The notes under the pieces were generated by a model. It searched no databases. It was not told the origin of the DNA and saw only the letters and a program-made list of their open reading frames with translations. Made by a program: the position numbers and the translations under genes. From Paenibacillus sp. UNC451MF (GTDB lineage: Bacteria; Bacillota; Bacilli; Paenibacillales; NBRC-103111), in assembly GCF_000686845.1 (NCBI RefSeq), contig NZ_JMLS01000034.1, positions 1 to 53,026 of the forward strand: a stretch of DNA of 53,026 nucleotides. Direction: 5' to 3'. This document shows, piece after piece, positions 42,689 through 49,937 of this stretch. Positions within the stretch are counted from its first letter, which is position 1. Each line of letters starts with the position of its first letter.

Positions 42689-43891
42689 CTAGATAGGATA
42701 TTGATTTTTAAATTCGAAAATCTCATCAACAGCTTTGTGATACCCACCTGATTTTCGAAAGGATTCCCTAATATGTGCAACAGCTTTCTTGAAAGATGAT
42801 AGGCTTAACACGTGATCTACGGCTTCACGTAGTTGATTTGCAGTCAAGCTTTGCATTTGTAATTTAATGCCTGCTCCGATATTGGCGACTTGCCCGGCAA
42901 TTATCGGCTGATCCGCGCTTTGCGGGATTACAATTAACGGAACCCCGTAATAGAGACCTTCATTGGTACTGTTCATTCCACCATGTGTAATAAATAATTT
43001 AGTGTGTTGCAGTAAATCCGTTTGAGGAACATAATTTTTTACGATGAAGTTTTTAGGAATTTCCCCTAAATCAGAAAATTGGACTTTATTCCCAATAGAC
43101 ATGACGATAGTATGATCAGTGTTCCCAAATACCTCAAAACAAAGCTTATAGAAATCAATCGCATGGTTAAAGACTGTACCCAGTGAAACGTAAATGGGGT
43201 TTTTCTCCTTGATTGCAGTAAAGTCGAAGTTTTCTTGGGTTGATCGTGAAGTGATGGATGGACCTACAAATTTATAAGTTTGGTCGAAGGCTTCTCCATA
43301 AGGTTGAAACTCCCTTGTTGTATAAACAATTGTAAGTGGTGCAGGATTACAAAACACTTCGTAAGGAGAATGGATCTCCACATCATATTTTTCCTTCAGC
43401 ATTGCCGTCAGGCTTTGAAATCTATCGTTTATAGGTTTAACTATTTCTGAAGGAACTTGTCTATAAAATTGTTCCAACATTTCATCGAATGAACCTTTTG
43501 TCTGTGCAAAAGAAGTACAAGAGTTGATTGCAGGAAGCTTAAGAATTTGAGCAAGTAAACGTCCACAACCAAACATGGAATCATGGATGATATAATCAAA
43601 ATGCTCTCCTTTGATCTGTTCAAGAACGCTTGGTATGACTATATCTGCCGTAAGTAAAAGACCGTTGATTCTTTCGAGTAAATAATCTCTTCCACCTGAG
43701 ATAAAGGCTTTAATAAATTTTTGATCGTCAAATGTTCGTACTGTAGCTCCCGTCTTCTCAATACGCTCCCTAAAAGCTTCTATAGAAAAGTACACTACCT
43801 CTTCTCCACGTGAAATTAGCTCTTGCACAACTCCAATAGTTGGATTGATATGACCCTCTGATCCACCATTAATAAATAAAACACGCGCCAT
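42689..43891 (-). CDS. macrolide-type UDP-glycosyltransferase
   Basis: A 400-residue GT1 enzyme of the macrolide-glycosyltransferase group (MGT/YjiC). The N-terminal Rossmann domain begins ARVLFINGGSEGHINPTIGVVQELISRGEEVVYFS, and the C-terminal donor site shows PIYVSLGTVFNH, NYVPQTDLLQHTKLFITHGGMNSTNEGLYYGVPLIVIPQSADQPIIAGQV. The HGG..S.E and Q motif bind the sugar nucleotide. Such enzymes glycosylate and so inactivate macrolides, flavonoids or other small molecules. AGGAGTGG precedes the ATG at 43891. Adjacent MBL hydrolase may be coincidental. Confidence 0.92.
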   Translation of the reverse strand: MARVLFINGGSEGHINPTIGVVQELISRGEEVVYFSIEAFRERIEKTGATVRTFDDQKFIKAFISGGRDYLLERINGLLLTADIVIPSVLEQIKGEHFDYIIHDSMFGCGRLLAQILKLPAINSCTSFAQTKGSFDEMLEQFYRQVPSEIVKPINDRFQSLTAMLKEKYDVEIHSPYEVFCNPAPLTIVYTTREFQPYGEAFDQTYKFVGPSITSRSTQENFDFTAIKEKNPIYVSLGTVFNHAIDFYKLCFEVFGNTDHTIVMSIGNKVQFSDLGEIPKNFIVKNYVPQTDLLQHTKLFITHGGMNSTNEGLYYGVPLIVIPQSADQPIIAGQVANIGAGIKLQMQSLTANQLREAVDHVLSLSSFKKAVAHIRESFRKSGGYHKAVDEIFEFKNQYPI

Positions 43892-44190
43892 ATCTACCAC
43901 TCCTTAGGTATACTGTTCTCTAAATTATGTAAGAGTAAGGGTGCTGTCCCATATCATCGTTCGAATCCAATAATGTAATCAAGTTTATCATAGTACAATA
44001 CTTGAAAATTTCAAAACTTTAATCACCATATTTTTTAGCGATTCTGCTTTTTCGTATTATAAAGTCACCAGTACTTACTGGTCGACCTCATTTTAGTGTG
44101 GTAGCCGGGCAGGACGTTTGTGTTCCTGGGAGGCAGATCCCATGTGTGTGTTTAGGATAGTATGCGGTCGGTACAATTGATGTGTTTAAT
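43892..44190. other. spacer without supported feature
   Basis: AT-rich then a GC-richer part around 44090-44160 with a small GGGAGGCAGATCCC hairpin. No ORF or confident promoter. Confidence 0.35.
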
Positions 44191-44844
44191 CTATAATAAT
44201 CGAATCTGATCATTAATGTTTCCCTTGCTTAGTCCTCCGTGATAGCATATTACGGATTCAATGTTAAGATCCTGATATCTTTTCAACGAGAGTCGAGCTT
44301 CCTCTATATCGAGTGTTGTTGGCTCATGAATTCCTCCAAGTATTCCGTTTACACTATACATCGAATCCCCAGCAACGAGAGTTTTACTTCTTTTCAAATA
44401 AAGGCTGATATGACCGGGAGTGTGCCCAGGAGTATGGATGACTCGAATTCCGCCACAAAACGCAAGTTCCTGACCATCGAATAATGTATTGTCCACTCTA
44501 CCCTTGGGGGGATTTTTTATTTGTCCATCTTTTAGTAGAGGTAGTTCCCCTTGAATATAAGGTTTATCCAGTGCGTGTGCGTATACCTGAACTTTACTGC
44601 CACACTCCTGCAAAATCTCAGGGAGACTTCCTATATGATCTATATCTTGATGTGTCAAAATCACAATTTTCACCTGGTCGAGTGACACTCCTGCCTTCCT
44701 CATAGACATTCTTAAATCTTCTATTTGTCCTGGGAACCCGGTGTCTATTAACACGGCCATTTCTTGATCCCACAAAAGGGTTGGGTTGATTGTATTCCCG
44801 CGAAAGTCCAGCTCAAGCATGTGAACTCCATATGAAATTTCCAC
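44191..44844 (-). CDS. MBL-fold metallo-hydrolase
   Basis: A 217-residue metallo-beta-lactamase-fold hydrolase. The metal motif is ILTHQDIDHIGSLPE, in which the usual HxHxDH is H-x-D-x-D-H, so the second His is replaced by Asp (a variant common in this subgroup). The second site is VIHTPGHTPGHISLY and the third VAGDSM. The last His is in CYHGG. I place the start at the GTG at 44844, 8 nt after AAAGGAG; the longer ORF to 44880 would read through the site. Substrate unknown. Confidence 0.85.
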   Translation of the reverse strand: MEISYGVHMLELDFRGNTINPTLLWDQEMAVLIDTGFPGQIEDLRMSMRKAGVSLDQVKIVILTHQDIDHIGSLPEILQECGSKVQVYAHALDKPYIQGELPLLKDGQIKNPPKGRVDNTLFDGQELAFCGGIRVIHTPGHTPGHISLYLKRSKTLVAGDSMYSVNGILGGIHEPTTLDIEEARLSLKRYQDLNIESVICYHGGLSKGNINDQIRLL

Positions 44845-45083
44845 GTTTTCAGCTCCTTTATACTTAGCTTTATACACCACGGTTTATACAACACAAATAT
44901 TTTATTGTACGTAAAAATATTTTATTACGTTTTTTATTGGTTTGTCAATAAACAACTGGCCAAATCAATAGTAAGAAAATCAACATCCACTTTGCCGACG
45001 CATGCTGATTTATTGTGGTATGTCATCAAGATGAGCCTTACGTATGTTCGCACTCTCTTTATCTCACTTGGTTTTACAAAAAA

Positions 45084-45106
45084 AAGCCGCACTTTAAGCG
45101 GCTTTT
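45084..45106 (-). terminator. rho-independent terminator
   Basis: AAGCCGC-ttaaagt-GCGGCTT on the minus strand followed by a run of T; ends the stalk protein gene at 45150. Nothing else in 44845-45083. Confidence 0.88.
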
Positions 45107-45149
45107 AATGTAATCTTCTTATCGAACGAGACTTGCAGCCGTCTTGATG

Positions 45150-46760
45150 TCATAAATGACGAGACTTTGCCGGATCCGTTTTCTGAATATACCAATAAGC
45201 TACCGGCATCTGAAAGGAACCTTTCGGATTGGTGACCCGGCTGTATGCCGTCACCCGGTACATACCCGACTCCTCCGACAACTTCACCTTTAAGGTAAAG
45301 CGATCACCCTCAAACGGCACCGATACCGGGTCGCCTTCCTGCACGTATTCGTCTCCCTCCTGGCGATCCATTCTAAAGGTCAATCCAGTGCCACTGATCC
45401 TGTCCACCGTTCCCGAGAAGGTCATGTCCGAGCTGGAGATTTCCTGATACGCCTTTTCCGGGGTCAGCTTCAAAAGGCGGGTGGAATCTCCGGAGCTGAA
45501 AGACGTGTTTTGGTCCAGAATTGCCGTTAGCTCCCGCAGGGGAAGCTCCACAGAATACTCCGAGTCGAATAAAATACGCTTTCCTTGGGACAATCGAAGC
45601 TGCATCCGGTTTGTTCCGAGATCAAGTTTGATTGACGTATCCATCCTATACTTAGGCCCGCCGTCAATAGCTTCAGCCATACCGCCTGCTACAACCGGTG
45701 CGTGAGCAATATCCCCGTTAGTTTCTTTTTCAAGTCCAAGGAAGGGTAGTTCGGATGTTCCCTGCAAAAACTCATCCACACGGACAATGTAATTGTAATT
45801 ATCAACACGTTGCTTGAGTCCATGATCCTCGACTATCATCTTCCGGTACGTGATGTTCTCCAAATGCGTCTCCGGGCTCCACACTGACTCATACCCGAAC
45901 AAGTCCTTAAGCTCCGGCTCTCGAAGCAGCCATTTACCGTCCTGCTTGACCGGTTGCTTCCAAAGCTCCACCTTCACTGCCGTGGTCCCAAACCAAATCA
46001 AGTCCACATGGTTGTCGCCATCCCTTAGGATAAATCCGTTAGTCCCGTTTTCAACCAGCAGACTGCCGTCTTCCGTTTCTTTTGCCGTATATCCCAGCAT
46101 GCTAGCAATCCATGTTACATTTAGCATAGGCAAGTCATCGATCGTCCGGCCGACTTCCTCCCCGTTCCAAGTGATCTGCGGGTCTCCGATCATAATATCA
46201 TCTACCTTAACAGTGCCATTTTCCCGCACTACTAGCGGATTGTTGGTGAACCATCCGGCATCGTCAGCGTTGGGAGTGAAACTGATTTTCCGTTCCTTCT
46301 CAGACCACACGACACTCCCGAAAGCGGACAAATCGTTCAGCTTGATGACTGTTCTTCCGCCGATATTAATGGAAGGAATCTTATGATCACTGTAATAAGC
46401 TGTTATATCCGTATACAGAACGTCGGCTAACTTTGTGCCTGACGGCTGGGTTGTTTTCTGGATGGGCAGAGGATGTACCTCTTTCTTCCCGCTGTAACGA
46501 ATTACCATCTTCCTTTCCTGAGGCACCCAAGCCACATCAAAACCATATTCCCGAAGATCCTCTGCCGCTACCGCTGTGTAGCCATCCACATTTAGCGAAG
46601 AAATCTCGGCACCGTTAACATACGCACGAATATCAGTTGATAGGACCTGCCCGGTCACATCTCCAATCTCTGTTGCCCAGACGAACGGTGTGCCGGTGCC
46701 GCCTAAGGCTAGGAACGCAGCAATCCCTAAAACAGCGGTTGTCAATCGGATTCTCCTCAT
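45150..46760 (-). CDS. secreted protein with tandem stalk domains
   Basis: A 536-residue exported protein with a signal peptide (RIRLTTAVLGIAAFLALGGT...) and two related stalk half-domains: TDIRAYVNGAEISSLNVDGYTAVAAEDLREYGFDVAW (about 43-80) and TDITAYYSDHKIPSINIGGRTVIKLNDLSAFGSVVW (about 118-155). A third copy-like part is NVTWIASMLGYTAKETEDGS. The rest is a long unassigned beta domain. AAGGGAG precedes ATG. Third stalk-type protein in the window, not closely similar to the other two. Likely cell-wall associated; role unknown. Confidence 0.8.
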   Translation of the reverse strand: MRRIRLTTAVLGIAAFLALGGTGTPFVWATEIGDVTGQVLSTDIRAYVNGAEISSLNVDGYTAVAAEDLREYGFDVAWVPQERKMVIRYSGKKEVHPLPIQKTTQPSGTKLADVLYTDITAYYSDHKIPSINIGGRTVIKLNDLSAFGSVVWSEKERKISFTPNADDAGWFTNNPLVVRENGTVKVDDIMIGDPQITWNGEEVGRTIDDLPMLNVTWIASMLGYTAKETEDGSLLVENGTNGFILRDGDNHVDLIWFGTTAVKVELWKQPVKQDGKWLLREPELKDLFGYESVWSPETHLENITYRKMIVEDHGLKQRVDNYNYIVRVDEFLQGTSELPFLGLEKETNGDIAHAPVVAGGMAEAIDGGPKYRMDTSIKLDLGTNRMQLRLSQGKRILFDSEYSVELPLRELTAILDQNTSFSSGDSTRLLKLTPEKAYQEISSSDMTFSGTVDRISGTGLTFRMDRQEGDEYVQEGDPVSVPFEGDRFTLKVKLSEESGMYRVTAYSRVTNPKGSFQMPVAYWYIQKTDPAKSRHL

Positions 46761-46850
46761 TCGATACGTGCTCCCTTCGAATTAATATTCTGCCGTCGAG
46801 TCAAATTTAGTGTGTTCGACTAGCAATCTAACTTGATCGTCCACTTTAGC

Positions 46851-47276
46851 TCAATGGATAATGCCCTTTTTTAAGTAATAGTGCTTATGTCTACCCGCAT
46901 TTTGAATAGTTCCAAATACCTCATAACCCTGCTTTATGTAAAAATCTTTTGCTTGAAAGCTCAACGTATCAAGTTTTATGAATTCGCATTTTTTCTCTTT
47001 GGCAATTTTTTCGGCTTCAGCTAAAAGCTTTTTTCCATATCCTTGTTTACGAAGTTCTTCATTGACAAATAGGTAATGTATCTCGCACCAGTTCCAACAT
47101 ATTTCCCCTGTAATACCACCAAAGATTTGACCAGCGGCATTTTTCAAAAACAGATTCACCTCTTGATATCTGCCTTTTAAGTCATCAGGGAAATGCTTTA
47201 AATTAAACTCAATCATCCTATCTCTCACAAAAGACTTGTCACCACTATTTAATTCATTAGTAATGTTTAGCTGCAT
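46851..47276 (-). CDS. GNAT-family N-acetyltransferase
   Basis: A 141-residue acetyltransferase: QEVNLFLKNAAGQIFGGITGEICWNWCEIHYLFVNEELRKQGYGKKLLAEAEKIAKEKKCEFIKLDTLSFQAKDFYIKQGYEVFGTIQ. The RKQGYGKKLL loop is the acetyl-CoA site, and the Phe/Tyr before the end is the family catalytic area. The start at 47276 has GGAGTGG upstream; ten extra in-frame residues were rejected. Substrate unknown. Confidence 0.87.
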   Translation of the reverse strand: MQLNITNELNSGDKSFVRDRMIEFNLKHFPDDLKGRYQEVNLFLKNAAGQIFGGITGEICWNWCEIHYLFVNEELRKQGYGKKLLAEAEKIAKEKKCEFIKLDTLSFQAKDFYIKQGYEVFGTIQNAGRHKHYYLKKGIIH

Positions 47277-47467
47277 ACTTTCCACTCCAATCCCAATTGC
47301 AATCATTTGACTTTAATTGAGTTCAATAACAGAACCAATGTAACATATTGTTCCAATCTATGGGTAGGAAATAACACTAATACCTAATCATTACTATCCC
47401 GTTTCTCAACTTTAGCCAAAGCTTCAGCAAGCTACCACCATACTACTAATTGCCCGTTACTTCAATG

Positions 47468-47507
47468 AAAACAAGGAGCAGATGCCGCGGCAAACTACTC
47501 CTTGTTT
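47468..47507 (-). terminator. bidirectional terminator
   Basis: AAACAAGGAG...CTCCTTGTTT with an inner GCCGCGGC loop; T-tracts on both strands. Confidence 0.8.
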
Positions 47508-47542
47508 CGTTTAATTATTGACTCATCAGCTCAATGGAGTTC

Positions 47543-47749
47543 TTATGTATTAAGATCTACTCTATACTCCGACTCATCTCGCACATAGAACACGCCATTA
47601 ATTTTCACTGAATATGTTGAATATTTTTCAATTAGTCCGCAGTCTACAAAAACTGGAATATCATCAGCAGTTCGCTGAATTACGGATACTCTGACTTGGG
47701 CAAGCGAGGCTGCAAATAACTCTATGTCGGTAATTAAAGTTTTTTCCAT
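47543..47749 (-). CDS. small hypothetical protein, 68 aa
   Basis: Starts MEKTLITDIELFAASLAQVRVSV, with AGGGG about 10 nt upstream. Predicted beta-rich with a single Cys (VFVDCGLIEKYSTYSVKINGVFYVRDESEYRVDL). No family recognised. Followed by a terminator, so plausible as a gene. Confidence 0.55.
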   Translation of the reverse strand: MEKTLITDIELFAASLAQVRVSVIQRTADDIPVFVDCGLIEKYSTYSVKINGVFYVRDESEYRVDLNT

Positions 47750-48066
47750 CTGAGTTTGTCCCCTAGAAATTATAGTTTTGAACCTGTCCCTTTAGTTTAT
47801 TATATTACTTTATAGTTTTTCATTGTCCAATCATAGTTTCTATTTAAGGCAGTAACGCACTAAATGAACCGGCGATATAGTTCTCGCCTGCGCTCTCCAC
47901 GAAGCTGAGCATTTGAGTGGCTTACCCAACGTTCCTTAGCTAATTCTGGTTACAGGGTATGATCGCCACCAGCTACATGATTATGGTCTTTAGTAAGCAC
48001 ATCTCCATTGGCGGAGTTTTACAATTTTCCCCTCTCATTTTTCCATTGTGAAAATCTTACACAACG
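47750..48066. other. gap with no supported gene
   Basis: No ORF with a ribosome binding site and no clear repeat. Mixed composition; may contain decayed sequence. Confidence 0.35.
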
Positions 48067-48118
48067 AAAAAAGACCTTCGAGACCGGTACACAATCGTAT
48101 CGGTTCGAAGGTCTTTTT
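48067..48118 (-). terminator. terminator of the nitroreductase gene
   Basis: AAAAAAGACCTTCGA...TCGAAGGTCTTTTT with an inner CCGGTAC/GTATCGG stem; T-tracts on both strands. Confidence 0.92.
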
Positions 48119-48122
48119 CTCA

Positions 48123-48782
48123 TTAGTTAGCGGGCATTTCGTTAAAGAATGTAATGTCGTCTATTGGCAACCGAGTTGTCGGATGGCCCGGTTTTGCCGC
48201 TTTGCCAAGTGCAATTAGCATGATCGGAATGTATTGGTCGCTAATGTTGAAAGCTTCCTTAAGCTTGGCTGCATCATAGCCACCCATCGGAACCGTGTCG
48301 TAGCCATGGGCGCGTGCAACTAGCATAAGCTGCTGCGAAACAAGACCGCCGTCGATGTGAATGATTTTGTGTAAAACTTCTTTAGGAAGCGAACCGTACA
48401 TACTAATCGTTCTTTCTGCGAACGATTTAGCCGTATCTTCAGGCATGAAGCCGCGTTTCGCTGCTTCACCATATATTTCGTCGGCTTTTTTATAGCCTTC
48501 TGTATCGCCCAACACAACAATCACCGCTGCTGCTTCCGTAACCTGAGACTGATTATAGGCGATCGGCAGTAGCTTCGCTTTCAGCTCTTCCGTCTCGATA
48601 ACGAGGAAACGCCAAGGCTGAACGTTGGAGGAGGAAGGTGCAATCGCCGCTTCCTTCAGCAGCTCCTTAATTTGCTCGTGGGAGAGCCGAACGGATTTGT
48701 CATACTGACGTACAGAGCGGCGCTCGCGTATAACATCCGCAAATAGTTGGGAAGTTGCCCCAGTTTGAGTTGAAGTTGACAT
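48123..48782 (-). CDS. nitroreductase-family FMN enzyme
   Basis: A 219-residue NAD(P)H-dependent flavin reductase. FMN-binding hallmarks are RERRSVRQYD at about 20-29, AAIAPSSSNVQPWRFLVI at about 45-62, and the C-terminal PIMLIALGKAAKPGHPTTRLPIDD. Dimer helices lie between. AAAGGAGG precedes the ATG. The upstream gap holds three palindromes and the Rrf2 regulator is the next gene, which implies redox or electrophile control. Confidence 0.93.
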   Translation of the reverse strand: MSTSTQTGATSQLFADVIRERRSVRQYDKSVRLSHEQIKELLKEAAIAPSSSNVQPWRFLVIETEELKAKLLPIAYNQSQVTEAAAVIVVLGDTEGYKKADEIYGEAAKRGFMPEDTAKSFAERTISMYGSLPKEVLHKIIHIDGGLVSQQLMLVARAHGYDTVPMGGYDAAKLKEAFNISDQYIPIMLIALGKAAKPGHPTTRLPIDDITFFNEMPAN

Positions 48783-48805
48783 TTAAAATCCTCCTTTGGA
48801 TAAAT

Positions 48806-48827
48806 ACTGTTTATGATCTAGCACAGT
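48806..48827. promoter_or_regulatory. palindromic operator 1 (ACTGT-N12-ACAGT)
   Basis: ACTGT, 12 nt, ACAGT, starting 24 nt before the nitroreductase ATG. Same frame as sites 2 and 3. Confidence 0.75.
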
Positions 48828-48974
48828 TAAAATCGAAAAATTGCACTTTTTTGCCACAGGCAACTTTTATAAAAATATGGATCAGTTAAATCGGATTAAT
48901 TCTAAATGAGCTGAAACAACCTTTAGAAATGAGTGCTTAGTCTCATCATGATAAATGCTTCCGGAGTAACTGAA

Positions 48975-48996
48975 ACTGTGTTAATTATCACACAGT
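48975..48996. promoter_or_regulatory. palindromic operator 2 (ACTGT-N12-ACAGT)
   Basis: ACTGTGTTAATTATCACACAGT, a larger palindrome (ACTGTG...CACAGT). Confidence 0.75.
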
Positions 48997-49034
48997 ATAT
49001 TCCAAAAAAATATGCTGCTCGTGGATAGTATTAA

Positions 49035-49056
49035 ACTGTTGATTATATTGCACAGT
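49035..49056. promoter_or_regulatory. palindromic operator 3 (ACTGT-N12-ACAGT)
   Basis: ACTGT, 12 nt, ACAGT, exactly 60 bp from site 2 and 50 bp after the rrf2 stop. Confidence 0.75.
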
Positions 49057-49105
49057 ATAGACTCTGAGCAAACCGTTGTCAACTGCCTTATTGCCTGGAT
49101 TCATT

Positions 49106-49555
49106 TTAAATGTTTGTTTCCAATTGATTGGCGATATCTGCTATCGTATATTTGCTTAATACTCCACGCATGCTGTCGTCCATTTCTTTAGTTATTTCCC
49201 CGAGCACGGTTTTCATACAGTTACCAAAAGGATGCGTACCCGCTGTTTCGGTAATACCGAAACATAGCTTGCTGCCTGCACGAAATGCATCGTATACGTC
49301 GACCAAACGAATGGACTCAGCTGGTTTCTTTAAGTGATAGCCGCCGGCACGGCCTTCTCTGGTTCCGATAAACCCTTCTTTGGCGAGAACGGCAAGTATA
49401 CGGCGGAGCAAAGAAGGTTCTGACTGAAGGTATCTTGCGAGCTCAATGCTCGGACAAGCTGTGTTTACGTTCTCCTGCGACATAATAATAAGTGCTTGAA
49501 CAGCAAGGCCGAACCATTTCGGGTGCTGCGTCGACGTACAATATTCCTGCTCCAC
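49106..49555 (-). CDS. Rrf2-family transcriptional regulator
   Basis: A 149-residue Rrf2 regulator: HTH at about 10-70 with CPSIELARYLQSEPSLLRRILAVLAKEGFIGTREGRAGGYHL, then a helical end. Three Cys (TACPSIEL, KLCFGIT, GNCMKTV) are present but not in the iron-sulfur CX5CX5-7C spacing, so it is not a clear IscR/NsrR. Start is a GTG at 49555 with GGGGGAA upstream. The neighbouring ACTGT-N12-ACAGT sites are its best candidate operators. Confidence 0.88.
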   Translation of the reverse strand: MEQEYCTSTQHPKWFGLAVQALIIMSQENVNTACPSIELARYLQSEPSLLRRILAVLAKEGFIGTREGRAGGYHLKKPAESIRLVDVYDAFRAGSKLCFGITETAGTHPFGNCMKTVLGEITKEMDDSMRGVLSKYTIADIANQLETNI

Positions 49556-49824
49556 CTTAGGTTCCCCCTTATATCACATACTATTTGCAGCTATGAGTAA
49601 TTGTACCGAATTCCCGCGCATCCTGCAATTGTCAATCTATTATAACTGCTCCATCTAGGCAAATACCTAAAAAAAAGTTCAATAAATGAGCAGGTTGCCG
49701 TTGCACGTGATCTTCATGTTGTACCTTTCTATTTGCTTCTCGAAGCTACTTTTGCAAATTCCTTTGTCTAAAAAATCATCTCCTGAAAATTGAAACACCA
49801 TAACTTAGATATTCGGCGAAGTGA

Positions 49825-49890
49825 AAGGCTGCCGGTAATTCACGCGGCAGCCTTTACGTGTTGTTATACAGCTATCTATCTCGTTAGTTA
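49825..49890 (+). repeat. dispersed stem-loop repeat, copy D
   Basis: AGGCTGCCGGTAATTCACGCGGCAGCCTTTACGTGTTGTTATACAGCTATC... with a perfect GGCTGCC/GGCAGCC stem. Same orientation as the others. The rest of 49556-49937 shows nothing. Confidence 0.6.
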
Positions 49891-49937
49891 GATGAGTTTA
49901 TAATTACCAGACTACAAACTATGACGCTTTCGTTCGA

